A stretch of DNA of 64,000 nucleotides from Cryobacterium sp. PH31-L1 (GTDB lineage: Bacteria; Actinomycetota; Actinomycetes; Actinomycetales; Microbacteriaceae), in the NCBI RefSeq assembly GCF_030063145.1, contig NZ_JASISM010000002.1:248001-312000 (forward strand). Reading direction: 5' to 3'. The notes below the pieces were generated by a model that was not told where the DNA came from, searched no databases, and saw only the letters and a list, made by a program, of their open reading frames with translations. A program made the translations under genes and the position numbers. Positions 17,614 through 26,015 of this stretch are shown here, piece by piece; positions within the stretch are counted from its first letter, which is position 1; every line of letters begins with the position of its first letter.

Positions 17614-18889
17614 TCTCCTTCGCGGTGTCTCAGTGTCTACCTTCAGTAATCTTTTCCCTCCTCTGGCGGGGCTAATTACGGCGCCTACTTTGGCGCGTGA
17701 TCTTGGCGTAATCGGCCGAGGAGAGGTAGCGGCGGGCGCGGCACCCCTACTTCTTGCGATTAGTCTCGTAACTTTAGGCATACCGGAGGCATTGACATTT
17801 TTTGCTGCTAAGAAGCGGTTGTCAAGGAATCAGATTTGGCCCTCTTTTGGGGTGATGGCCGTATTTGGTTTCAGCGCCACGGTGTTACTATATTTGGTTG
17901 CCCCCCTGCTTTCAGCAGGAAATGAAGATGTAATCAAGCTGATACGAATATCCGCATTGACGGTTGTTCCTTCTTTGTTCCTGGCTTCCATGCGGGCGAT
18001 AGCAATTGGCAACTTGCGCTGGTGGCTTGTTGCAACCGAGCGGATCGTTGGTTCGGCATCACGATTAATTCTCATTCTGTCGCTTAGTTTTGCCAATATC
18101 CTGGATATCCAGTCTGCGACAATTGCATTGGCAATAACGCCACTTATGGGCGCCCTGGCATATGTGCCGATGATTGGCACGAAATTACAGTCCGAGTCGA
18201 CTCTGAGCTTTTACCGGTCGCTTATCCCTTACGGGCTCAAGGTCTGGGTTGGCTCGTTGGCTGGATCATTGCTTTCGCGCCTCGACCAGATCCTCATCCT
18301 TCCGTTGGCCGGAGCCGGTGCTTTGGGGATCTATGCAGTTGCCGTAACGGTCGCCGAGTTAACTATGGTATTTAACTCTGCTGTTCGGGATGTCGTTTTT
18401 TCTGTCGAGTCAGCGGAATCCAATAATCTACGCATACAGTCGGCTGGCCGTATTTCCACTGTTGTAACCGGCTTTGCGGCCGCTGTAATTTTTGCACTCT
18501 CTATTTGGCTAATTCCCGTATTCTTTGGCAGCGCATTCACCTCTTCAATTTCGGTTATTGGAATATTAGCGCTTGGGATCGCCGCGGGAAATCCAGGCTC
18601 CGTTGCTGGCGCTGGTTTGAATGCGAGGCAGCGGCCGGACCTTCGCAGCTGGTCGATTTCAGTGGGGCTCGCCGTGAACGTCGTCCTTATTGTTGCGCTC
18701 GTACCAGCGCTTGGAGCCGCCGGAGCAGCGTGGGCGACTTTTGGAGGCAATGTCGTAGCAGGAGGGCTCAACCTTCTTTGGATGAAACTTGTCTTTGATA
18801 TGCCGATTTGGAGCTTTCTCGGTCTTCGTCGACAAGACCTAAGGGTGCTCAGGGATGTGGTGCTGCGGACTGGAATGTTTCGGAAGTAG
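17606..18889 (+). CDS. polysaccharide flippase (Wzx/MATE-like, MOP superfamily)
   Basis: Membrane protein of about 427 aa with around twelve hydrophobic segments, Arg and Lys in the cytoplasmic loops, and no catalytic motifs. The N-terminal LLRGVSVSTFSNLFPPLAGLITAPTLARDLG resembles the opening of Wzx/RfbX-type translocases, in which the first helix pair carries a conserved Pro and a Gly-rich turn. It would flip undecaprenyl-linked repeat units outward for the polymerase. The ATG at 17606 with GGTGGAGG before it is used rather than the GTG at 17594. It overlaps the preceding glycosyltransferase gene. Confidence 0.82.
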   Translation: MSSLLRGVSVSTFSNLFPPLAGLITAPTLARDLGVIGRGEVAAGAAPLLLAISLVTLGIPEALTFFAAKKRLSRNQIWPSFGVMAVFGFSATVLLYLVAPLLSAGNEDVIKLIRISALTVVPSLFLASMRAIAIGNLRWWLVATERIVGSASRLILILSLSFANILDIQSATIALAITPLMGALAYVPMIGTKLQSESTLSFYRSLIPYGLKVWVGSLAGSLLSRLDQILILPLAGAGALGIYAVAVTVAELTMVFNSAVRDVVFSVESAESNNLRIQSAGRISTVVTGFAAAVIFALSIWLIPVFFGSAFTSSISVIGILALGIAAGNPGSVAGAGLNARQRPDLRSWSISVGLAVNVVLIVALVPALGAAGAAWATFGGNVVAGGLNLLWMKLVFDMPIWSFLGLRRQDLRVLRDVVLRTGMFRK

Positions 18890-19197
18890 CTATGCGTGCC
18901 AAGTGCCAAGTGGTTCGCTGCATACCTCTTCCGTGTGAACATTCTTTCTTGTGACGTGTCCAGTCAGCCGCCGGGCCGGCTGTTGGGATGATGATGAAGG
19001 AAGGCGCAGCGACCGGTGTGGGTTTGGACTGTTTGTGAGAGGCACGCTGACGTGAAGGACGGGCTCTAGCACGAGCCCCCGCGCTCAATAGCGGCCGACG
19101 AGATTGGATGGTGGCTCTGGCCACATATACTCGGACTCCGCCGCGGTGAAGTTGGGGCGCAGCAAATTGGCGTCGCAGTGCGACGCGCGGCATCCGT
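18890..19197. other. convergent intergenic region
   Basis: 308 bp between the convergent flippase and phosphoglycosyltransferase genes. A short stem-loop at 19061-19078 (GGGCTC/GAGCCC, 6-base loop) is the only candidate terminator; no T-run follows. No gene is visible. Confidence 0.4.
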
Positions 19198-20667
19198 TTA
19201 GAAGGAGCCGTCTCGGGCCAGCACAGCCTTTGCCGTGCGCCAGAGAATGACGAGGTCGCCGACGAGGGACCAGTTCTCGACGTAGTAGAGGTCGAGGCGT
19301 ACGGTTTCGTCCCAGGTGAGGTTGGAGCGCCCACTGACCTGCCAGAGTCCGGTGATGCCGGGCTTGACTAGAAAGCGGCGGTGCACGTGCGACTCGTATT
19401 CTCTGACCTCGGTCTCGAGCGGCGGGCGCGGGCCGACGAGTGACATTGATCCGCGCAGCACGTTGAACAGCTGGGGCAGCTCGTCGAGGCTGTAGCTGCG
19501 CAGAAACCGGCCGACGCGGGTGACGCGGGGGTCATGCTGCATCTTGAACATGACGGTGTTGCCGACCATGCGGGGAGCGTCTTGCAGGGTGGCCAGGCGA
19601 GCCTCGGCATCCACTATCATTGATCGAAATTTAAGCATCTGAAAGCGGTGGCCGTTGTGGCCGACGCGTTGTTGGCGAAACAGCACGCCGCCGGGGCCGC
19701 TGAGGCGCACGGCGAGGGCGATGACTGCGAGCACGGGGGAGAGCACCACGATGAGCGCGGCCGAACCAACGATGTCGAAGGCACGCTTGGTGAAGTGGGT
19801 GTGGCCTTCGTAGCGAGGGGTTTCGACGTGGATGAGCGGCAGGCCGGAGACGGGGCGGGTGTGGATGCGCGGGCCGCCGACGTCGATGAGGCGCGGCACC
19901 ATAATGAGGTGGTGGCGGCCGGGCTCGAGGCTCCAACTCAATTCGCGCATGCGGGTGGGGGAGATGTCGTCACTGCTGGTGATGATGACGGTATCAGCGC
20001 CGAGCGAATCCAGGGCGGTGTGCACGTCGTCGATGCCGCCCAGCACGGGGATGGTGCTGCCGGGCAGGTGGGGGGTGACGGGGCCCGCCGTGACACACGC
20101 GCCGACCACGAGGTAGCCGGCGCCGAGGCGAGTAGACAGTTCGCGGGCGATGTGCGCGGAGGATTCCTCGGTGCCGATCAGAATGACCCGAGAGGTGTAT
20201 CGGCCGTGGGAGCGCTGGGCGACCAGCCACTGCCGCCACATCCACCGGGAGAACACGAGCACGGCGATGCCGAGGGGGAAGGCGAGCAAAATGTAGCCGC
20301 GCGCCACGTCGATCTTGAACAGGTACGCGACGATGGCGAGCAGGCCGAAGAGCCGGATAGAGGCACCGGTGATCAGCTTGTACTCGTCGAATCCGGTACC
20401 GAGTACGCGGTCGGTGCGGGTGCCATAAATGCTGAGTGCGGCCATCCAGCTGGCGATGAGGATGACCGATACCGAGGTGTACGAAACGGCCAGGTCGCTG
20501 GAGCGCACGGCGAGGTTGGCGCTATCGAAGCCGAACCAGGCGATCTGCACGCCGAAGACCACCCAGATGAGTACGACCACGTCGCTGAGGGTGAGGCGGG
20601 CGGAATAGGTGGCGTGCCAGTCCTGGGGTGGCTTGATCCGCTTTGGCGTTCGTGTTGTGTTCGTCAA
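19198..20667 (-). CDS. exopolysaccharide polyprenyl glycosylphosphotransferase
   Basis: Initiating enzyme that transfers a sugar 1-phosphate from a nucleotide sugar to undecaprenyl phosphate. The N-terminal part has four membrane segments and a CoA-binding-like domain (SRVILIGTEESSAHIARELS). The C-terminal catalytic domain has KRAFDIVGSAALIVVLSPV, LFRQQRVGHNGHRFQMLKFRSM, VTRVGRFLRSYSLDELPQLFN, SLVGPRP and KPGITGLWQVSGR, all hallmarks of the WbaP/WcaJ (PGT-1) family, with the catalytic Asp-Glu in SLDELPQ. Length 489 aa fits the five-segment type. The TTG start has a strong GGGGGAGGTGA upstream. It completes a Wzx/Wzy-type pathway with the genes at 3-19 kb. Confidence 0.95.
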   Translation of the reverse strand: MTNTTRTPKRIKPPQDWHATYSARLTLSDVVVLIWVVFGVQIAWFGFDSANLAVRSSDLAVSYTSVSVILIASWMAALSIYGTRTDRVLGTGFDEYKLITGASIRLFGLLAIVAYLFKIDVARGYILLAFPLGIAVLVFSRWMWRQWLVAQRSHGRYTSRVILIGTEESSAHIARELSTRLGAGYLVVGACVTAGPVTPHLPGSTIPVLGGIDDVHTALDSLGADTVIITSSDDISPTRMRELSWSLEPGRHHLIMVPRLIDVGGPRIHTRPVSGLPLIHVETPRYEGHTHFTKRAFDIVGSAALIVVLSPVLAVIALAVRLSGPGGVLFRQQRVGHNGHRFQMLKFRSMIVDAEARLATLQDAPRMVGNTVMFKMQHDPRVTRVGRFLRSYSLDELPQLFNVLRGSMSLVGPRPPLETEVREYESHVHRRFLVKPGITGLWQVSGRSNLTWDETVRLDLYYVENWSLVGDLVILWRTAKAVLARDGSF

Positions 20668-20836
20668 ATGCGGTCACCTCCCCCGAGTGTGTGTGCTTTA
20701 TGGCAGGTAGCCAGTGCTTCTAATCCTACGGGAGTGGGTTTTCCCCATTGAGGGGTATCGAGGGCTGGTGGGCTCCGTTAAGGCACTCGCGCGTCCGACG
20801 TTTTGTCGTTGAGGACTAGTGATAACCCATCGCGCG

Positions 20837-21334
20837 TCAGGTTGCGGGCACAAGCAGAACCTTGCGAATTCGCTGAGTACCACCCGGATCGATCGCGTAG
20901 GTCAGAACTAGGTTGGCAGGCCCCGAGAGCGTCAGCCGGGACACCAGGCTGAATTCCAGTCGGGCGCCTGCTTCCAGCATCAGCGGCTGAGGAGAGTTGA
21001 CGGTCAGCCGGCGCTTGTCGAGATCGGTCAGTCCTTCTATTCGAACGTCATAGAACGGCAGAGTGCTGTTGTTCATCAGCGTGAAAGTCCCTGCATTGGT
21101 GCGCTGAATTGGCCAACTTTGCCGGTTTGCATTGAACATCAAGGAGTCAATACCTTGCTCGTTCGAGTCGGTCACCGCCGTGATAGCGGAGCGCTCCTGG
21201 GCGTCCTTCGACCGGCGGGTGGTCGCCAGCGTCAGATAGCCAAAAACAATAGCCACCACCACCGCGCCGACAGCCGCTACAGCGCCCACCCACTGCGCCA
21301 AGACGGAGGAAACTTCCAAGTCAATTGCGTGCAT
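20837..21334 (-). CDS. hypothetical membrane-anchored protein
   Basis: A 165-aa protein with one N-terminal membrane segment (residues about 11-36: VLAQWVGAVAAVGAVVVAIVFGYLTLA), then a basic stretch and a beta-rich extramembrane domain (TNAGTFTLMNNSTLPFYDVRIEG ... LTLSGPANLVLTYAIDP). The second half reads like an Ig-type or C2-like beta sandwich in which an N-S-T-L-P-F-Y-DV motif recalls proteins with FxxxN-x-GxxP-like sandwich strands. No family is recognised. ATG at 21334 has GGAGCGAG upstream. Its neighbours give no functional hint. Confidence 0.6.
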   Translation of the reverse strand: MHAIDLEVSSVLAQWVGAVAAVGAVVVAIVFGYLTLATTRRSKDAQERSAITAVTDSNEQGIDSLMFNANRQSWPIQRTNAGTFTLMNNSTLPFYDVRIEGLTDLDKRRLTVNSPQPLMLEAGARLEFSLVSRLTLSGPANLVLTYAIDPGGTQRIRKVLLVPAT

Positions 21335-21592
21335 TTTCTCGCTCCGGTGACGCGTCGTGTTTGGATAAATTATCGCGCTGAATGGCCGTCACCACGGCCG
21401 CATATCGGGGCGTGCCCGAGCAGGGGTTGTTCTAGTTGGTGCCGCTTGTGACTTGGCTCGCCGTGCGACTAGTGGCGTTCCACCACGACAACGCCTTGCA
21501 AGACGCGGCGGCATGTACGCAACGGGGCTGCTCGCCTGGTTCCTGTTCTTTGGCGGCGAGCGGGAGGACTTCGTGTTGTCAAGCACGGTTGC

Positions 21593-22080
21593 TCAGCGGT
21601 TGGAGGCCTCATCGCGATCGCGGGCACCCAGAGCAACCAACCGGTCCTGCACGGACCGAATGTGTGCCCGGGAGGCGCGGCAGGCGGCCTCCTCATCTCC
21701 GGCCGCGATGGCGTCGACGATTTTTCTTTGTGCTCTTTGATCGAGGAACGATGCCGCGAACGGGGGAGCAGGCGGTCTTTGCGGCTGTACTCGATGATCT
21801 CGCTCACGCGATCGAGGAGGCGCAGCAAGAGCGGGATGTAGGCGTACTGCGCGATGGCGCGGTGAAATTGCCGGTCGAGTTTGGCGAACTCGGTGATGCT
21901 CAGATCCATGCTCATCTCGGCAATGAGTTGCTGCAATTGCACGACGTCGAGCCGGGTCGCGCGCCGCGCCGCCCGGGCCGCCACCGGGGTTCGATACAGG
22001 CGCGCACGTCCATCATGTCGATCAGCTCGGACTGGTCGACGTCGAGCCTGACGCCAGAACGTTGCCCTTGGGAGTGTTGC
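21593..22080 (-). pseudogene. GntR/FadR-type regulator, C-terminal remnant with frameshifts
   Basis: Three minus-strand frames together give an almost complete FCD domain: ELIDMMDVRACIEP, then ARRATRLDVVQLQQLIAEM, EFAKLDRQFHRAIAQYA and RSSIKEHK, then KIVDAIAAGDEEAACRASRAH and HIRSVQDRLVAL before a stop. One frame change is near 22000 and another is near 21727 in an A-rich run (AAAGAAAAAT). The DNA-binding half is missing; homology ends close to where the divergent ABC permease fragment begins. Non-functional. Confidence 0.75.
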
Positions 22081-22107
22081 CCGGCCCCAGCACGACGGTT
22101 CCGCGGT

Positions 22108-22410
22108 CGGGTGCCCAATATCTTCAACGGCCTCATGAAGGCGACGTCCATTCTGAGCATCATCGGTGTGGCCGAAGTCTTTCTGGTGGCGCAGGCCATC
22201 AGCTCGGCCACGTTCCGCACGTTTGAGATCTTCATCGTCACCGCCATCTACTACCTGGCGTTGACCACCATCTGGACCTTCATCCAGGCCGGGATCGAAC
22301 GCAAGCTCAACGCCCAGGTGGGCATCGTCGACCAAATGAGTTTCGTGCAGCGTCTCACCCGAACCAAACAGACACGAGCGACAATCACGCAAAGGACTCA
22401 AAATGCTTGA
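22108..22410 (+). pseudogene. amino-acid ABC transporter permease (HisM/GlnP type), C-terminal remnant
   Basis: From about 22108 the frame reads NIFNGLMKATSILSIIGVAEVF, then QAISSATFRTFEIFIVTAIYYL and a final helix ending in ERKLNAQ, the usual last third of polar-amino-acid permeases (KxTSLxSVIGVxELF, FExF...A.IYL). All earlier segments, including the EAA loop start and the gene start, are missing, so this is a truncated leftover. The longer open frame to 21436 is a chance fusion with the complement of the broken GntR gene. Its stop overlaps the start of the chimeric ORF at 22403 as in real permease-ATPase operons. Confidence 0.8.
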
Positions 22411-22843
22411 GACCACCAGTACGCCGGCGCCGCCCCTGGTTTCCATGCGTCACTTCAGTCGCAGCTTCGGTGACGCCGAGGCGGCGGGCGCCGCCTCGGT
22501 GACGAACTGGGGAACCGGCACGCCACGGCGGGAGTTTCTGCATGTCGACGACATGGCATCCGCTTGCCTGCATCTGCTGGAGCACTACGACGGGCCGGAA
22601 CAGGTGAACGTGGGCACCGGGCGCGATGTGACGATTCGCGAGATTGCGGAGGCCATTGCCGAGGTGGTCGGGTTCACTGGCGCTACCCAGTGGGATGCGT
22701 CGAAGCCCGACGGCACCCCGCAGAAGCTGCTCGACGTGTCGAAGCTGGCTGCGGCCGGGTGGACCTCGTCGATTGGGCTCGAAGACCGGCTGCGCTCGAC
22801 GGTGGAGTGGTACCGGGCGCAGGCGGGGGCGTTGCGGGAGTAG
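22403..22843 (+). pseudogene. chimeric ORF: ABC ATPase N-terminus fused to GDP-fucose synthase-like C-terminus
   Basis: Residues 1-24 (LVSMRHFSRSFGD) are the start of an amino-acid ABC transporter ATPase, up to just before the Walker A strand. From about residue 28 the protein changes to NWGTGTPRREFLHVDDMASACLHLLE, EQVNVGTGRDVTIREIAEAIAEVVGF and QKLLDVSKLAAAGW, which is the C-terminal substrate-binding part of GDP-L-fucose synthase (Fcl/WcaG); the Rossmann half with its GxxGxxG and YxxxK motifs is absent. The junction is in frame. Neither activity can survive, so this is a deletion scar between an ABC operon and a nucleotide-sugar gene. Confidence 0.8.
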
Positions 22844-23018
22844 CCGCATTTCGTAGGCATGGGGCGCCGCATCGGCGGACGGGAGCGTATTTGCGGAGCG
22901 CGGGGAGCCGCATCCGCTGTCTGCCGGGCCAGCGGAATGCCGCAGGCCGACCTAGCCGTCGGGGTGGCCGGGAGGTAGGGTTCGGGCAGCTGAACGCACC
23001 CGACAGAACGGCGATCTG

Positions 23019-23894
23019 ATGACTCGTGTCTCGCGCAGGTCGAAAGTCGTGGCGCGGGAGAAAGCCGCGGGCGAACCCGCCGAGCTCGATGCCGAGTTGA
23101 CGAAAGCCGCAGCGAAGCCGACTGACGGCGACCTGCCCGTCTCGGCGCGCGTCGCGCTCTACGGTTCCATCACGCTCGCCCTCGCCGTGCTGGCGGCCAT
23201 CGGCATTCAGGGTGACGTTCTGGGGCGGCTCATTCGCAATCAATCCCAGCTGTTTCCGTGGGCGATTGTGGTGGTGCTGCTGGGTGGGGCGCTGCCGTTT
23301 ATCGGCGCGCTCTGGAAACGCACGTTGCTGACTCGCATTGGAGCGGCCCTGGGCGCGGTGTTGTTGTTGATTGGTGTCTCGTGGATGGTCTGGATCGGCG
23401 CGGAGAGCCTCGCGCTGCGGGACCAGCCGATCGTCAACCTCACCGCGACGATTGCCGCCGACGGCAGCGTGCGAGTGTCGGCTGACGCCTCGAGCACGTC
23501 GCTGAAGGCCAACGAGAAGATGCTGCTCGACGTGAAGACCGTTGACGCCGGGGCGGGCGGAACGACGCTGGATTGGTGCCGAGACTCGCTGGTCAGCAAA
23601 CACGTTGAGGGCGCCGCCGGGCGGTCGGTCTACTGGGGAGAGACCGGGCCGTCGGCGACGGGAGCTGCAAAGGACTCCATCGAGCTGGTGCTCGACCGCG
23701 GCAACGCCCGATACCTGTGCGCGAGGGCCGCGCTGTACCTGAGCCAGGCCCCCGTGGAAGACACCGGATCGATGACCGCGGAGGAGAAGGCGGCCGCCGA
23801 TGCCCGCTTCAAAAAGGCGCAGGATCGCCTGTCCCGCGATGCCCGCGACGCGGTCGTCATCATCGACCTGTCGTTGCTGCACCGCGCGGAGTAG
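23019..23894 (+). CDS. hypothetical membrane protein
   Basis: A 291-aa protein: a charged N-terminal 40 residues, three hydrophobic segments (about 45-65 LYGSITLALAVLAAIGIQG, 78-98 LFPWAIVVVLLGGALPFIGAL, 107-128 RIGAALGAVLLLIGVSWMVW), then an extracytoplasmic domain with an Ig-like opening (IVNLTATIAADGSVRVSADASS) and two Cys residues (WCRDS, YLCAR) that could form a disulfide. A short acidic helix (MTAEEKAAADARFKKAQDRL) precedes the C-terminus. No family is recognised. ATG at 23019. It stands alone between the recombination scar and the amino-sugar region. Confidence 0.65.
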   Translation: MTRVSRRSKVVAREKAAGEPAELDAELTKAAAKPTDGDLPVSARVALYGSITLALAVLAAIGIQGDVLGRLIRNQSQLFPWAIVVVLLGGALPFIGALWKRTLLTRIGAALGAVLLLIGVSWMVWIGAESLALRDQPIVNLTATIAADGSVRVSADASSTSLKANEKMLLDVKTVDAGAGGTTLDWCRDSLVSKHVEGAAGRSVYWGETGPSATGAAKDSIELVLDRGNARYLCARAALYLSQAPVEDTGSMTAEEKAAADARFKKAQDRLSRDARDAVVIIDLSLLHRAE

Positions 23895-24064
23895 TGCGGG
23901 AGGGCTTCTCGTGCCGGTGCCCAGGCTGGTCGTAGCGAAGGGGGATGTCCGCGGGAGCTGGCCGTTCCGCATCCGTCGTCGGCGGGATAGCCTGTTTTCG
24001 CCGGCCTCGTGATGGCCGCCACGGTGAGCGCCCGCCGGCGCTCAGTCTAAAACCCTGCCAAGAC

Positions 24065-25075
24065 TCACCCCTCGTCGCCAATCTCATGGGAGAGCGCGAG
24101 GCGGCGCGCCTCGACCGACGTTCCCGCACGGCCCGCGTGCACCCGGTTCGTGAGCAACACCGCATAAGCGCCGGTCGTAGTATCCGCCACGAACGACGTT
24201 CCGGTGAACCCGGTGTGGCCGACGAGCGTGGGCGATCTCGCAAACGTCGGTAGGCCAACGCGGAGTCCGTGAGCCTGTGTTCCCGAGGCCTCAGCGGCGG
24301 GGTCGGGTGTCGTCAGCAGTGCGAACGCGCGAGAGCTCAACGGCACCTTCCGCGAGGCGATCGCCGTGGCGAGAGCCTCGACATCGTCGAGGGTGCCGAA
24401 CAGCCCGGTATTGCCGACCGGTCGCCCGATTGAGGCGGCGAGCTCGTCGTGGATCGAGCCTCGAAGTCTTCCGCGCAGCGGCTGATGCTCGGTCGCGACC
24501 GCTGCCGCCGGCGAAATCGGTCCCCAGCAGAGCGTCGTCGCCCCGAGAGGTGCCGCCACACGCTCGAGCACGATGCGGTCGAGCGGCTGGGAATGCAGGT
24601 TCTCGAGTACGATCCCCAGCACGATGAAACCCAGGCACGAGTACTCGTGAACGGCGCCCGGCGGCGCGAGGGGAGCAACATCGAGTACGTCGGCGAGCAC
24701 GGTATCTCCGTTGGCTCCCGTGCGCCAGGCCACCGAACCCGCACGCAGCCCTGCCGTGTGGGTGAGCAGATGGTGCGCGGTGACGCCCCCGCGCACGGCG
24801 GCAACGTTCACGATCTCGGCGATCGGCTGGTCGAGGCCGAGCAGTCCATCGTCGATGGCGGCGTGCACGGCGATGGCGGTGAACACTTTCGTGAGCGACG
24901 CGAGATCGAACAGGTGGTCCTTCGTCAGGGGCTCGGAGCCATCCGTCGTGCCGACCAGCTCGCGGTGCACCTGGCCCGACGGCGTGCGCACGGCGGATGC
25001 CAGCGCCGACCACCCCTCGGAGGCGAACGAAGCGGTCACGGGAGAAACCCGGCGGAACATCGTGAGCGATCGCAT
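24065..25075 (-). CDS. serine hydrolase, beta-lactamase/S12 family
   Basis: A 336-aa member of the class C beta-lactamase/D-peptidase fold. The nucleophile motif is SxxK at Ser60-Lys63 (DLASLTKVF); the second motif is Tyr145-Ser-Cys (EYSCLGF), where Asn is usual after Ser; the third is HTG (VGHTGFTG). It has no signal peptide, so it should act in the cytoplasm. It is the last gene of a minus-strand run murQ-SBP-permease-permease, 16 bp after a permease. In Bacillus subtilis an S12-type protein (YbbE/AmiE) sits in the muropeptide operon and removes peptides from MurNAc, so a similar amidase or peptidase role is inferred. The Cys in motif two could alter specificity. Confidence 0.85.
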   Translation of the reverse strand: MRSLTMFRRVSPVTASFASEGWSALASAVRTPSGQVHRELVGTTDGSEPLTKDHLFDLASLTKVFTAIAVHAAIDDGLLGLDQPIAEIVNVAAVRGGVTAHHLLTHTAGLRAGSVAWRTGANGDTVLADVLDVAPLAPPGAVHEYSCLGFIVLGIVLENLHSQPLDRIVLERVAAPLGATTLCWGPISPAAAVATEHQPLRGRLRGSIHDELAASIGRPVGNTGLFGTLDDVEALATAIASRKVPLSSRAFALLTTPDPAAEASGTQAHGLRVGLPTFARSPTLVGHTGFTGTSFVADTTTGAYAVLLTNRVHAGRAGTSVEARRLALSHEIGDEG

Positions 25076-25091
25076 CCGCTGCCCGCGCTGC

Positions 25092-26015
25092 TCATTTGCT
25101 CATGCCGGAGGTCAGACCGGAGATAATCTGCTTGGTGGCCAGGAGAAACACGATCACCAGGGGAATTGTGGCGATCGTGAGCCCGGCGAAGAGCTGCGGC
25201 CAGTCGGTGGAGTATTCGCCGAAGAACCGGGTGAGCCCGACCGGCAGGGTATAGCTGTCCCGGTCACGCATCAGGATCAGGGGGTAGAAGAAATCGTTCC
25301 AGATCGGCACAAACCGAAAGACGATAACCGTTGCGAGTGCGGGGCGCACGAGCGGCAGCATAACGCTCCAGAAGGCGCGGAACGGGCCGGCACCGTCGAG
25401 CCGGGCCGCCTCTTCCAGCTCCAGCGGAAGCTGGCGAAAGAACACGGCGAGCACGAAGGTGCTGAACGGGATGCCCAGTGCGCCGTAAACGAGAATCAGA
25501 CTGAAAATGTTACTCGTCATGCGCAGCTGGTCGAGCATGAAGAACAGGGGCAGAATCGCCAAGTGCACCGGCAGCATGAGCCCGGAGAGAAACAGCGCCT
25601 CGATCCCGTGAAAGAAGCGACTGCGGGTGCGGGCGAACGCGTAGGCGGCCATCACCGACACCACGGTCGACAGCAGCACCGACCCTACGGTGACCACCAC
25701 CGAGTTGACGAAGTAGGTCTCGAACGACGCCGTAACCCAGGCCTCCTGGAACGAGGTGAAGTTCAGCGGAATCGGCAGGCCGAGCGGCTCGCTGGCGATC
25801 TGCTGCTGGGTGCGCAGGGCATTCGAGACCATGAGCAGCAACGGCCAGATCGCGACGATCGCGTAGCCCCACAGAAAGACGTTCGCGGCAATACGACCGG
25901 CGAGCGGACCTTCCTCGCGGTGGTTGCGACCCTTGCGACGGTCGCGATCGCGCGGGGGCTGCGGGGGCGCGGCATCCGCTGTCACGGCCGTCTTCTCGGC
26001 GAGTGAGGTTGTCAT
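25092..26015 (-). CDS. sugar ABC transporter permease (MalG type)
   Basis: Inner-membrane subunit of a carbohydrate importer of the CUT1 class. About 307 aa with a charged N-terminal tail, six membrane segments, and the cytoplasmic coupling loop EEAARLDGAGPFRAFWSVMLPLVRP, the EAA-x3-G motif that docks onto the ATPase. It ends with FLLATKQIISGLTSGMSK, typical of MalG-like subunits. It overlaps the upstream permease by one base (shared A of TGATG-type junction), so the pair is co-translated. It should pair with the 26015 permease and the 27045 binding protein to import an amino sugar; there is no ATPase gene in this cluster. Confidence 0.92.
   Translation of the reverse strand: MTTSLAEKTAVTADAAPPQPPRDRDRRKGRNHREEGPLAGRIAANVFLWGYAIVAIWPLLLMVSNALRTQQQIASEPLGLPIPLNFTSFQEAWVTASFETYFVNSVVVTVGSVLLSTVVSVMAAYAFARTRSRFFHGIEALFLSGLMLPVHLAILPLFFMLDQLRMTSNIFSLILVYGALGIPFSTFVLAVFFRQLPLELEEAARLDGAGPFRAFWSVMLPLVRPALATVIVFRFVPIWNDFFYPLILMRDRDSYTLPVGLTRFFGEYSTDWPQLFAGLTIATIPLVIVFLLATKQIISGLTSGMSK

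Noticed and set aside
19648..20751. Long plus-strand frame of 367 codons opposite the phosphoglycosyltransferase
   Set aside because: Glu/Gly/Val-rich antisense shadow without domain features; the minus frame is a clear PGT-1 enzyme.
21436..22410. Single 324-aa membrane protein including the permease tail
   Set aside because: The first two thirds are the complement of the broken GntR gene; only the part after about 22108 is permease.
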